A DNA stretch of 59,371 nt. Source: Candidatus Rokuibacteriota bacterium (GTDB lineage Bacteria; Methylomirabilota; Methylomirabilia; Rokubacteriales; CSP1-6). The stretch is from positions 1-59,371 of the forward strand of contig VGLJ01000028.1 in NCBI GenBank assembly GCA_016866775.1, read 5' to 3'. The notes under the pieces are model-generated. The model was not told the origin of the DNA and ran no database searches. It saw only the letters and a list, made by a program, of their open reading frames with translations. The translations under genes were made by a program, and so were the position numbers. Below, in pieces: positions 52,358 to 59,371 of the stretch. Position 1 is the first letter of the stretch; each line of letters begins with the position of its first letter.

Positions 52358-52846
52358 ATGGCCGACCACGTGCTGGAGGCGCGCGTCTGGCTGGGCCGGC
52401 CTCGTTCCGACGTGTTCGCGTTCTTCGCCGATCCCGCCAACCTGGGTGTCCTCACGCCGCCGTCGTTCGCCCTGCGCCTGATCACGCCCGCGCCCGTGAT
52501 GGCGGCGGGGGCCGTGCTCGATTACCGCCTGCGGTGGCTCGGCGTGCCGATCCGGTGGCGCGCGTTCGTGCGCGAGTACGATCCGCCGTATCGCTTTCTG
52601 GACGTGCAGCTCCGGGGCCCGTACGCGCGGTGGGAGCACCGGCACCGGTTCCTCGAGGACGACGGAGGGACGATCGTGGAGGACCGTCTCGTCTACCGGC
52701 TGCCGCTCGGCATCGCCGGACGCGCGATGCACGCGGTCCTCGTGGGTCGGCAGCTCCGTGCCGCGTGGGACTACCGCACGCGACGCCTCGCCGAGCTGCT
52801 GGGCCCGCTCAGGCCGATCCGAGGAACGCCTACGCGGGGAGCTTGA
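52358..52846 (+). CDS. SRPBCC-family (polyketide cyclase/START-like) protein
   Basis: This 162-residue helix-grip protein opens H-V-L-E-A-R-V-W-L-G-R-P-R-S-D-V-F-A-F-F-A-D-P-A-N-L. Strands R-W-R-A-F-V-R-E-Y and W-E-H-R-H-R-F-L-E follow, with the long C-terminal helix ending in R-R-L-A-E-L-L-G. Such proteins bind hydrophobic ligands; a specific role is not shown. Its 3' end overlaps the convergent ferritin-like gene by 17 nt. Confidence 0.8.
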   Translation: MADHVLEARVWLGRPRSDVFAFFADPANLGVLTPPSFALRLITPAPVMAAGAVLDYRLRWLGVPIRWRAFVREYDPPYRFLDVQLRGPYARWEHRHRFLEDDGGTIVEDRLVYRLPLGIAGRAMHAVLVGRQLRAAWDYRTRRLAELLGPLRPIRGTPTRGA

Positions 52847-53807
52847 CGCCGATCGCTTCGAGGCGCGGGCGCACGCGGTCGGTCAGGAGCCCGAGCCGCG
52901 CGAGGTTCGTCACCATCGAGCCGTGCATCTCGCGCTTGAAGTACTTCCGGAACGGCGCGTAGTCGTTCCTGGCCGCGGTCTCGCGGCGATAGCGGCGGAC
53001 CTCGTCGATCTGCGCCTTCGTGAAGCCGAGGTCGCGATAGGGCTCGAGCGGGAAGAAGCCGGTGAGCGTCTTCTCCAGCGCGTAGCACGTGTAGTCCTCG
53101 AGCTCGGTGCGCTCCTGCGGCGTGGCGTTCTTCACGACGTCGGGCAGGGACAGCATGCCGAAGCCCATGTGGCGCGACTCGTCCCCGAGGATCCGGCGGC
53201 AGACCTCGCCGAGCACGGGATCCCTCGCGCTCTCCGCCATCAGCTTGAACAGCGAGACGGCGAACGTCTCGGCGACGAGCTGGAGGGCGATCGTCTTCAG
53301 GTACCAGCGCGTCTCGCCGAGGATCGACTCGAAGAGCTCGACTTCGTTCCGCGGCATGGGGTACGAGAGGTCGTCGAGGCGCTCGGCGATGTACCGCTTG
53401 AGGACCTCGTTGTGGCGCGCCTCGTCCATCACCTGCGTGGCCTGGAAGAACTTGTGGTCGGTGCCCTCGACGAGGTCGACCATCTGGCTGCACGCGAGCA
53501 TCGCGCCCTGCTCGCCGTACATGAGCACGCCGAGCCGGTAGGCGGCGATGCGGCGGTTGAGCTGGACCTTGTCGGCCTCGGAGAGCGCGTCCCAGAGCGG
53601 GCTGCCGTAGATGTCGACGAGCTCGTCGGCGATGATCCGGCCGTCGGGCGCGGGCGGCGTCGACCAGGCGATGTCCTTCGACGCGTTCCACTGGTCGCGC
53701 TTGGCGTTCTCGTAGAGCCGCCGGAGGTCGGGCGCGTCGACGGCGTAGTCGAGCTCGAACGTGGTGGTCAGCGTCGCCGGAATCGTCCAGGCCTTCGCGC
53801 GTTCCAT
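52830..53807 (-). CDS. Ferritin-like diiron protein
   Basis: This 325-residue four-helix-bundle protein carries two diiron ligand sets. One is a glutamate in Y-G-E-Q-G-A-M followed by D-E-A-R-H. The other is V-A-E-T-F-A followed by D-E-S-R-H. The R-D-Q-W-N-A-S-K-D-I segment near residue 37 is a recurring mark of ferritin-like oxygenases of the AurF/R2-like group. Substrate is unknown. I use ATG 53807 because the upstream open frame is arginine-rich and lacks homology, and a GGAGA ribosome-binding site precedes it. Confidence 0.78.
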   Translation of the reverse strand: MERAKAWTIPATLTTTFELDYAVDAPDLRRLYENAKRDQWNASKDIAWSTPPAPDGRIIADELVDIYGSPLWDALSEADKVQLNRRIAAYRLGVLMYGEQGAMLACSQMVDLVEGTDHKFFQATQVMDEARHNEVLKRYIAERLDDLSYPMPRNEVELFESILGETRWYLKTIALQLVAETFAVSLFKLMAESARDPVLGEVCRRILGDESRHMGFGMLSLPDVVKNATPQERTELEDYTCYALEKTLTGFFPLEPYRDLGFTKAQIDEVRRYRRETAARNDYAPFRKYFKREMHGSMVTNLARLGLLTDRVRPRLEAIGVKLPA

Positions 53808-53917
53808 GTCTGGTCTCCGGGCATGCGTACCGACGGGTTCAGTGGAATGACTGGCTAGTTTTACCATGAACATTGGGGGCCCCACAACTGGAGGACCCCA
53901 CCCCCCTCTGCGTCGCC

Positions 53918-54556
53918 TCAGCGCGAGGTCGTCACCCCGACCCGGCGGCAGAGCGGACGCACGGGACAGGCCGAGCACTTCGGCGAGACCGGCGCGCAGA
54001 CGTTCTGGCCGAACGTCACCAGCAGGTCGTTGTAGCCGATCCAGTACCGGCGCGGCAGCGTCGCCCGCAGCGCCATCTCGCTCTCGTCGGGCGTCGTCGT
54101 CCGGATGTAGCCGAGACGGTTCGAGATCCGGTGGACGTGCGTGTCGACGCAGATGCCGGGCTTGTCGAAGCCCATGGTGACGACGAGGTTCGCCGTCTTG
54201 CGGCCGACGCCGTCGAGCGTGAGGAGCGCGTCGATCTCGTCGGGGACCGTGCCGCCGAACCGCGCGAGGAGATCGCGGCAGAGCTTCAGGATCACGCGCG
54301 CCTTCGTGCGGTAGAAGCCGACGGGATAGATCGCGCGCTCGATCTGTCGCGGCGTCAGCGTCAGCATCGCGGCGGGCGCGTCAGCGAGCGCGAAGAGGCG
54401 CGCGGCAGCGGGCCCGGTGGTCGTGTCCTGCGTGCGCAAGGAGAGGAGGCACGCGATCAGCACGCGGAACGGGTCGCCGCTCTCGCCGGCCACCGCCGTG
54501 CGCTTCCAGCCGGGCTGCGCCCGGCGGAGACGCCGGATGACCTCGGCGATCGCTAC
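53918..54556 (-). CDS. nth: Endonuclease III-family DNA glycosylase/AP lyase
   Basis: The protein has an HhH-GPD core: L-L-S-L-R-T-Q-D-T-T-T near the N-terminus and the helix-hairpin-helix L-D-G-V-G-R-K-T-A-N with its catalytic lysine. The catalytic aspartate is in C-V-D-T-H-V-H-R. The 4Fe-4S motif is C-x6-C-x2-C-x5-C (C-A-P-V-S-P-K-C-S-A-C-P). It removes oxidised pyrimidines. The conserved N-terminal helix (A-I-A-E-V-I-R-R-L) starts right at the preceding gene's ATGTAG, but no ATG/GTG/TTG is in frame there. The first canonical start is GTG 54493, which would lose that helix. The 5' end given is therefore approximate. Confidence 0.82.
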   Translation of the reverse strand, partial: VAIAEVIRRLRRAQPGWKRTAVAGESGDPFRVLIACLLSLRTQDTTTGPAAARLFALADAPAAMLTLTPRQIERAIYPVGFYRTKARVILKLCRDLLARFGGTVPDEIDALLTLDGVGRKTANLVVTMGFDKPGICVDTHVHRISNRLGYIRTTTPDESEMALRATLPRRYWIGYNDLLVTFGQNVCAPVSPKCSACPVRPLCRRVGVTTSR

Positions 54557-55287
54557 ATCTTGTCGCGGAGCGATTCGAGGAGCTCGCGCGCCTTTGGACG
54601 GTCCTTGACCGTCCAGTCGGCGAGGTTGGTCGGCGCGCGCTCGTCGACCACGCCGGTCAGCTCGCGGCGCGCGTCGTCGTAGCGCTTCTTCATGATGAGC
54701 AGCCGGGCGAGGTCGACGCGGAGGGAGGTGAAGCGCGGGTCCACCTCGAGCCCGCGGCGGAACTGCTTCTCGGCCTCGACGCGGTCGCCGCCCGCGATGC
54801 GCGGGACTTCCATCAGGACGTTGCCGGCGAGGCCGCGCCCGCGCACCGAGCGCGGGTTCAGCTCGAGGATGGTCTCGATCTCCTTGCGGACCGTCGGGAG
54901 CAGAAAGAGCGACCGCAGGATGCCGTTCGCCTGGCCCCAGCGGCCGGTGTTGATGGCGAACCACAGGTGCGCTTCCTCGTCGCGCGGCGCCAGCTCCACC
55001 GCGCGCTCGCCGATCTGGCGGCCGCGGTCGTACGCCGCCAGCTTCTCGTCCCTCGTGCGCGCGCGCACGTCGCCCACGAGGAAGTAGACGTAGGACAGCG
55101 TGATGAGCGTGTCGATGCGGCGCTCTTTCGTCAGCGCGCTCTCGAGGAGATCGCGCGCGCGGTCGATGCGCGTCAGGTCCTCGTCGTAGCGCGCGATGAG
55201 GCTCCGCGCCGCCTCCGCCGGTGTTTCAGCGTGCGCGGGAACGACGAGCGAGAGGACGGCGACGAGGAGCACGGCCGCACGAAACAT
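54553..55287 (-). CDS. Exported tetratricopeptide-like protein
   Basis: This 244-residue protein has a clear signal peptide (cleavage after A-H-A). It then has about three to four degenerate TPR-type helical pairs: L-I-T-L-S-Y-V-Y-F-L, E-R-A-V-E-L-A-P-R-D-E-E-A-H, and F-R-R-G-L-E-V-D-P-R-F. It is probably a periplasmic or lipid-facing scaffold; no partner is evident. The stop overlaps the 5' region of nth (ATGTAG), suggesting co-translation. Confidence 0.8.
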   Translation of the reverse strand: MFRAAVLLVAVLSLVVPAHAETPAEAARSLIARYDEDLTRIDRARDLLESALTKERRIDTLITLSYVYFLVGDVRARTRDEKLAAYDRGRQIGERAVELAPRDEEAHLWFAINTGRWGQANGILRSLFLLPTVRKEIETILELNPRSVRGRGLAGNVLMEVPRIAGGDRVEAEKQFRRGLEVDPRFTSLRVDLARLLIMKKRYDDARRELTGVVDERAPTNLADWTVKDRPKARELLESLRDKM

Positions 55288-55291
55288 CGGG

Positions 55292-55813
55292 TCACTCTAG
55301 CACGCGCTCCCGCTCGGTCAGGAACGTCAGGAGCGCGTGCACGCGGTCCGCCACCGCGCTCGGGAGCTCGTGGGCGAGCGCCTCGCACGCCGCGAGCCAG
55401 AGCCAGGCGAGTGTCTCGGCGTCGCGACCCGACGGGACGACACGGGCGTCCGAGGCCCGCTGCAGGATCTCGACGAGCGCCAGCCGGACGTGCTCGCGCG
55501 CCCACCCGAGCGCCAGGCGCGCGGTCTTGTCGTCGGCCGTGCGCAGCGCATCCGCCCGGAGCGCGAGCGCCAACGGCGCGTCCGGCGCGTACGCCGCGGC
55601 CATGGCTTCGACCGCGGCGGCGAGGCCCGCCGCGTTCACGCCGCTGTGCTTGGCCAGCGTGCGCGCGAGCTCGAGGAGGAACGGCTCCGCCGCGAGCGGG
55701 CGCGATGCAGCGGACGAAGGGGACGGAGCAACGACCGGCGCAGGCCGCGGCGCGGTGCGCTGGGGGCGCGTCTTGGCGCGCCGTTGAGCGCGCGGTCGGC
55801 GTCGGGCGGTCAC
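55292..55813 (-). CDS. Hypothetical protein, helical
   Basis: From GTG 55813 the product is 173 residues. It has an arginine- and proline-rich N-terminal ~45 residues, then an all-helical alanine- and leucine-rich domain (L-E-L-A-R-T-L-A-K, L-G-W-A-R-E-H-V-R-L, L-A-W-L-W-L-A-A-C-E-A-L-A). The helical part is reminiscent of TetR C-terminal domains, but there is no helix-turn-helix. I do not recognise a family. The frame is open far upstream on the antisense of the next gene, and that part is rejected. Confidence 0.5.
   Translation of the reverse strand: MTARRRPRAQRRAKTRPQRTAPRPAPVVAPSPSSAASRPLAAEPFLLELARTLAKHSGVNAAGLAAAVEAMAAAYAPDAPLALALRADALRTADDKTARLALGWAREHVRLALVEILQRASDARVVPSGRDAETLAWLWLAACEALAHELPSAVADRVHALLTFLTERERVLE
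55294..55302 (-). promoter_or_regulatory. Leaderless-type promoter element (TGC-TAGAGT) of the TPR gene
   Basis: On the minus strand TGCTAGAGT (55302-55294) is 6 nt before ATG 55287. It overlaps the last codons of the upstream gene. Confidence 0.55.
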
Positions 55814-55927
55814 GCGCCCATGGTCGCACAGCGCGGTGAGTGGCAGTCGCATTGCACCCAGGGAGGCCAGTGCCGCCGCGGCCCAGCGCAGCGCGGTGGT
55901 CGGAATTACACCGGAGGAGGAAGCTTC

Positions 55928-56770
55928 ATGATCCGATGGAGTGGACTCACCGCATGCGCGTTGCTCTTGCTGCTCGCGGCGACCGCGGTCACCGCTCAGC
56001 AGGTCGTCACCGGCACCGTCGTCCGGATCGACCAGCCGGCAGGCGTCGTCGTCCTCGACAACGGCGCGATGTACCAGACCACGCCGCAGACGGTCTTCCC
56101 GGTCGACAACCGGCCGGCGGCGTTCACCACGCTCGCGCCCGGCACGCCGGTCGCCGTGCAGTACGCTCAGCCGGTCGTCTTCCGCGAGGGACGCTACGTC
56201 GTGATGACGCATTCCGCGGCCACCGCGCCGCTCCCGGCCGCCGGCGCCTACGAAGTGGGCGGCGTCGTGAAGTACGCGGACCCCGTGCGCCGCATCGTCC
56301 GGTTCGACGACGGCCGCAACGTCTCGATCGACGAGAACGTCCAGCTTCTCCACAACGGCTCGCCGGTGATGCTGAGCACGGTGGCGCCCGGCACGTTCGT
56401 GGTGGCGCGCTCGATCAAGCCGCTCGCGTTCCGTGACAACACCGACTACGTCGCCACCGGGACGCCGGTCGTGATGACGCCGGCCCCCGTGATCGCGACG
56501 TCGCCGGTCACCGGCACCGTGGTGCGCGTCGATCAGCCGAACCTGACCGTGCTGAGCGACGGGCGCGTGATCCCGGCGACGACGCAGACCGTGGTCATGG
56601 TCGACAACCGTGCGGTGCCCTACGCGACGCTGCGGCCCGGCACCCACGTCGTGGTCTATCCGAACGGGCAGACGTCGCTCGTGACGGACCCGATCCCCGC
56701 GGCGTTCCCGTGGCCGATAGGTCCCGAAGCCGGCCTTCGCGAGAGGGAAGCCGAGCGCGCGGGCGACTGA
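55928..56770 (+). CDS. Exported protein with three tandem beta repeats, function unknown
   Basis: ATG 55928 has a strong GGAGGAGGAAG ribosome-binding site and a signal peptide ending A-V-T-A before Q-Q. The mature 280-residue precursor contains three similar units of ~85 residues. Units 1 and 3 begin T-G-T-V-V-R-(I/V)-D-Q-P and contain (V/M)-V-D-N-R; unit 2 begins G-G-V-V-K-Y-A-D-P. Units contain (L/V)-(A/R)-P-G-T and look like small OB/SH3-type barrels. The C-terminus is charged. No family name can be given. Confidence 0.65.
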   Translation: MIRWSGLTACALLLLLAATAVTAQQVVTGTVVRIDQPAGVVVLDNGAMYQTTPQTVFPVDNRPAAFTTLAPGTPVAVQYAQPVVFREGRYVVMTHSAATAPLPAAGAYEVGGVVKYADPVRRIVRFDDGRNVSIDENVQLLHNGSPVMLSTVAPGTFVVARSIKPLAFRDNTDYVATGTPVVMTPAPVIATSPVTGTVVRVDQPNLTVLSDGRVIPATTQTVVMVDNRAVPYATLRPGTHVVVYPNGQTSLVTDPIPAAFPWPIGPEAGLREREAERAGD

Positions 56771-56780
56771 GGCAGGGATC

Positions 56781-56805
56781 GGAAGGGGCCCTCGCGGCCC
56801 CCTCC
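56781..56805. terminator. Hairpin terminator between convergent genes
   Basis: Arms 56781-56790 and 56796-56805 form a 10-bp stem with one mismatch and the loop CTCGC. It lies between the exported-repeat gene and the convergent MacB-like permease. It resembles the korB terminator. Confidence 0.65.
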
Positions 56806-56810
56806 GGGGG

Positions 56811-58043
56811 CTACTCGTATCTGAGCGCTTCGATCGGATCGAGGCGCGCGGCCTTGCGCGCCGGATAGAAGCCGAAGAAGACGCCGACGCCGGCGGCGAA
56901 CCCGAACGCCATCGCGACCGACGCCGCGGGCACCTGCGTCCGCCACTCGGCGAACTCGCTGATCGCCCGCGAGCTGCCGAGCCCCAGCGCGATGCCGATG
57001 ACGCCGCCGATGAGCGAGAGCGTCACCGCCTCGACGAGGAACTGCAGGAGGATGTCGCGGCCGCGCGCGCCGACGGCCATCCGGAGCCCGATCTCCCGCG
57101 TCCGCTCCGTCACCGACACCAGCATGATGTTCATGATCCCGATGCCGCCGACGAGGAGCGAGACCGACGCGATCGCCGCGAGCAGGTAGGTCATCACCTT
57201 CGACGACTCTTCCTGCGCCTGGAGGATCTCGGAGAGGTTCCGGACGGTGAAGTCGTCATCCTGGTACGGCTGCAGGCGATGCCGTTGACGCAGGAGCTCG
57301 CGGATCTGCGCCTCGGCCTCGACCATGTCCTCGCCCGCGCGGATCTTGATGGAGATCGCGCCCACGGAGCGCGCGTTCGCCTGGCTCACGCCGAGCACCT
57401 TCTTCTTCGCGGTCGTGAGCGGAATCACCGCGACGTCGTCCTGATCCTGGCCCCACGAGTTCTGACCCTTGCGGTCGAGGAGACCGATCACGGTGAAGGG
57501 CACCTTCTTGATGCGCACGATCTGGCCGAGCGGATCGGCGTCGCCGAAGAGATTCTGCGCCGTCGTCTGGCCGAGGAGCGCGACCTTCGTCGCCCCGGCG
57601 AGGTCTTCCGGCGTGAAGACGCGGCCGGCCACGGTGGTCCACTCGCGCGCCTCGAAGTATTCCGGCGTCACGCCCTGGATGCCGGTGGCCCAGTTCAGGT
57701 TGCCGTAGACGATCTGCGCGGTCCCGCGCATCGACGGCGCGGACGCGTGGACGGCGGCGATCTCGCGGCCGATCGCCGCCGCATCCTCTTCGGTGATCGT
57801 GAGCCGGGTGCCCTGGCCGCCGCGGATGCCGCCCGCGGTCGTGCTGCCCGAGAGCACGATGATGAGGTTCGAGCCGAGGCTCTGGATCTGCTCGGCGACG
57901 CGCGCCTGCGCGCCCGCGCCGACGCCGACCATCGCGATGACGGCGCCGACGCCGATGATGATGCCGAGCATCGTCAGAGCGCTGCGCAGCTTGTTCACGC
58001 GCAGGGCGCGCAGCGCGACGCGGGCACTCTGCAGCGGGTTCAT
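56811..58043 (-). CDS. MacB-type ABC transporter permease (FtsX domain)
   Basis: This 410-residue permease has an N-terminal transmembrane helix ([13 protein letters not shown]), a large periplasmic domain, and three C-terminal helices of the FtsX fold. The fold includes the signature [20 protein letters not shown] (residues ~293-312), and the protein ends P-I-E-A-L-R-Y-E. In MacB the permease and ATPase are one chain; here they are separate. It overlaps the ATPase gene by 4 nt. Confidence 0.92.
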   Translation of the reverse strand: MNPLQSARVALRALRVNKLRSALTMLGIIIGVGAVIAMVGVGAGAQARVAEQIQSLGSNLIIVLSGSTTAGGIRGGQGTRLTITEEDAAAIGREIAAVHASAPSMRGTAQIVYGNLNWATGIQGVTPEYFEAREWTTVAGRVFTPEDLAGATKVALLGQTTAQNLFGDADPLGQIVRIKKVPFTVIGLLDRKGQNSWGQDQDDVAVIPLTTAKKKVLGVSQANARSVGAISIKIRAGEDMVEAEAQIRELLRQRHRLQPYQDDDFTVRNLSEILQAQEESSKVMTYLLAAIASVSLLVGGIGIMNIMLVSVTERTREIGLRMAVGARGRDILLQFLVEAVTLSLIGGVIGIALGLGSSRAISEFAEWRTQVPAASVAMAFGFAAGVGVFFGFYPARKAARLDPIEALRYE

Positions 58044-58795
58044 GCCACGGCCTCCTCGGCCTCCGCCTCGGCGTCGCGTGGCAGCTCCGCGAGCGCGGCC
58101 ACGGCGTCGCGCGGCGCGGGCACGCGCTCGTCGCGGATGACTCGGCCGTCGCGGAAGCTGAGGATCCGGCCCGCGTGCGCCGCGACGTCAGACTCGTGCG
58201 TCACGACCACGATCGTCATGCCCTCGCGATTGAGCGATTGCAGCAGCGCCATGATCTCGAGGCTCGTGCGCGTGTCGAGCGCCCCGGTGGGCTCGTCGGC
58301 GAGGATCACCGTCGGGTCGTTGACGAGCGCGCGCGCGATCGCCACGCGCTGCTGCTGACCGCCCGAGAGCTGACTCGGGTGGTGATGCTCGCGATTCGCG
58401 AGGCCGACGTCGGCGAGCCGTCGGCGAGCGCGCTCCCGCCGCGTGCGCGCGGGCACGGTCGAGTACAGGAGCGGCAGCTCGACGTTCTCGAGCGCGGTGG
58501 TGCGCGCGAGCAGGTTGAAGGTCTGGAAGACGAAGCCGATCTTGCGACTTCTGATGCGGGCGAGCGCGTCGCGGTCGAGACCCGCGACGTCTTCGCCGTC
58601 GATGAGGTAGCGGCCCTGCGTCGGCGTGTCGAGGCAGCCGAGCAGGTTCATGAAGGTGGACTTGCCGGACCCCGACGGGCCCATGACCGCCAGGAACTCG
58701 CCGCGGTCGACCGATACCGAAACGCCGCGCAGCGCGTGGACGACGTGACGGCCGAGGCGGTAGTCCTTCGTGAGGCCTTCGGTGACGATGACCAT
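58040..58795 (-). CDS. MacB/LolD-type ABC transporter ATPase
   Basis: This 251-residue ATPase has Walker [10 protein letters not shown], the Q-loop V-F-Q-T-F-N-L-L and signature L-S-G-G-Q-Q-Q-R. Walker B is [12 protein letters not shown], and the switch histidine is in V-T-H-E. It powers the mechanotransmission permease encoded next. The C-terminal ~25 residues are an acidic alanine-rich tail. It lies 5 nt from the adaptor gene upstream. Confidence 0.93.
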   Translation of the reverse strand: MVIVTEGLTKDYRLGRHVVHALRGVSVSVDRGEFLAVMGPSGSGKSTFMNLLGCLDTPTQGRYLIDGEDVAGLDRDALARIRSRKIGFVFQTFNLLARTTALENVELPLLYSTVPARTRRERARRRLADVGLANREHHHPSQLSGGQQQRVAIARALVNDPTVILADEPTGALDTRTSLEIMALLQSLNREGMTIVVVTHESDVAAHAGRILSFRDGRVIRDERVPAPRDAVAALAELPRDAEAEAEEAVA

Positions 58796-58800
58796 CGCGC

Positions 58801-59371
58801 CTAGAGCCGGAGCCGCGGCCCGCCTCCGCCGGGCGCTTGCGGCCCGCCCGGTCGTCCCGTCTGCGCACCGACGAGACCCGTGAGAACCTCCTGGCCTTCC
58901 TTGAGCTCGCCGCGCACGACCTCGGTGTTCTGGCCGTCGCTGATCCCGAGCATGACCTGCACGGCCTGCGGCTTGCCGTCCGGCCCCTGGATCCAGACGC
59001 GCCCCGGCATCGCCGCGCGGCCGGTGCCGGTGCCGCCACCACCGGCGCTCGCCGTGTCCGCGTCGTAGCGGGCGCGCTGCTCCGGCGTGAGGATCTCGCG
59101 GATCTTGGCGCGCGTGGCCGCGCGGTTCTTCTGGATGCGCGCCTGCCGCTCCTGGTCGGGGAGGCCCTGCAGCCCGGCGAACTGACCGCGCGCGTCCTGC
59201 AGGATCGCGTCGAGCTTCTGCTGCTGCTGCTCGTTGAGCTTGTACGTGCTGACGAGACGCTCACGCATCTGTTCGAGCCGCCCGCCGCCCCCGCCACCAC
59301 CCGCGCTGCCGCCACCTTCGCCGCCACCGCCGCCTGCGCCTTCGCGCGCGTCTTTTTCAGCGATCCCGCGA
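58801..59371 (-). CDS. MacA-like periplasmic adaptor, C-terminal part with Spy-like insertion (5' end beyond window)
   Basis: The frame is open to the right edge, so only the C-terminal ~189 residues are seen. A glycine-rich linker (residues ~12-30 of the visible part) leads to a helical segment rich in Q, R and A ([12 protein letters not shown], then [11 protein letters not shown]). This resembles Spy/CpxP-type LTxxQ domains. A second glycine linker follows, then the usual adaptor end [10 protein letters not shown] and L-G-I-S-D-G with [10 protein letters not shown]. With the two genes downstream it forms a MacAB-like tripartite exporter. Confidence 0.8.
   Translation of the reverse strand, partial: RGIAEKDAREGAGGGGGEGGGSAGGGGGGGRLEQMRERLVSTYKLNEQQQQKLDAILQDARGQFAGLQGLPDQERQARIQKNRAATRAKIREILTPEQRARYDADTASAGGGGTGTGRAAMPGRVWIQGPDGKPQAVQVMLGISDGQNTEVVRGELKEGQEVLTGLVGAQTGRPGGPQAPGGGGPRLRL

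Noticed and set aside
53808-53978. N-terminal extension of the ferritin-like protein to 53978
   Set aside because: The added residues are arginine- and glycine-rich without homology, and a ribosome-binding site precedes ATG 53807.
55814-56647. Extension of the 55292 protein to a 451-residue frame
   Set aside because: The extra part is histidine/arginine-rich antisense of the exported-repeat gene.
1-59371. tRNA, rRNA, CRISPR array, prophage or complete IS element
   Set aside because: I found no cloverleaf-like sequence, regular repeat-spacer pattern, transposase or phage gene on either strand.

Overview
The window is GC-rich bacterial chromosome (I estimate close to 70% G+C). It is densely coded: many genes overlap by 1, 4 or 8 nt, ATG/GTG/TTG starts are mixed, and no gene-free stretch exceeds about 115 nt. 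The gene set (2-oxoglutarate:ferredoxin oxidoreductase korAB, NADPH-type glutamate synthase, glcDEF plus lutABC, an F420-type LLM oxidoreductase, RtcB, a selenocysteine-containing peroxiredoxin) suggests an uncultured soil or sediment lineage such as Candidatus Rokubacteria/Methylomirabilota. That placement is inference. I see no rRNA, tRNA, CRISPR array, prophage or intact insertion sequence. One mobile-type remnant, the C-terminus of a LAGLIDADG-like protein, sits at the left edge.

Layout. 1-8.6 kb: LAGLIDADG remnant; YdcF-like protein; then a forward run lgt, rtcB, B12/radical-SAM protein, moaA, chlorite-dismutase-family protein, PPOX-family protein, GNAT and two small exported proteins, one frameshifted and one ending early at an amber codon. 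8.6-18.6 kb: gltBD (reverse) divergent from a LysR regulator, followed by korAB, so 2-oxoglutarate and glutamate metabolism surrounds one regulator. 18.7-27.1 kb: a nine-gene overlapping operon glcDEF, cupin, lutABC, DUF2203, HAD hydrolase for oxidising glycolate and lactate. 27.1-31.6 kb: thioredoxin reductase, a small membrane protein, aspartate dehydrogenase, a TIGR02757 protein and rmuC. 31.6-39 kb: an orphan GroES-like protein, M20 peptidase, Memo-family protein, DUF1285 and a selenoprotein, then two ThDP-dependent decarboxylase/synthase-like enzymes with a YdhR-like protein. 39-42 kb: amidohydrolase, GNAT, a frameshifted trpS and an inositol monophosphatase. 42-51.4 kb: a nine-gene operon corA, panE-like, a heterodimeric ABC exporter, an alkyltransferase-like repair protein, LLM oxidoreductase, SDR, UPF0282 metallohydrolase and a selenocysteine peroxiredoxin. 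51.4-59.4 kb: EamA transporter, SRPBCC protein, ferritin-like diiron protein, nth, TPR protein, two proteins of unknown function, and a MacAB-type export system whose adaptor runs off the right edge.

Main discoveries. (1) Two in-frame UGA codons are best read as selenocysteine. One lies in a PCxCxC-type membrane-anchored protein (UGA 35216-35218, U-G-L-C motif, with a perfect 7-bp SECIS-like hairpin 14 nt downstream). The other lies at the peroxidatic position of a peroxiredoxin (UGA 51013-51015, T-P-G-U-S-K-C). Each would otherwise be split into two apparent half-genes. (2) Several transcription units appear leaderless: a TANNNT -10 box sits 6-7 nt (up to 10) before the start codon and there is no Shine-Dalgarno sequence. 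One such promoter is bidirectional (52335-52357) and one is embedded in a LysR-type palindrome (14704-14721). (3) trpS and the 7656 gene are each broken at a G-run by what looks like a one-base contraction, which may be assembly error rather than biology.
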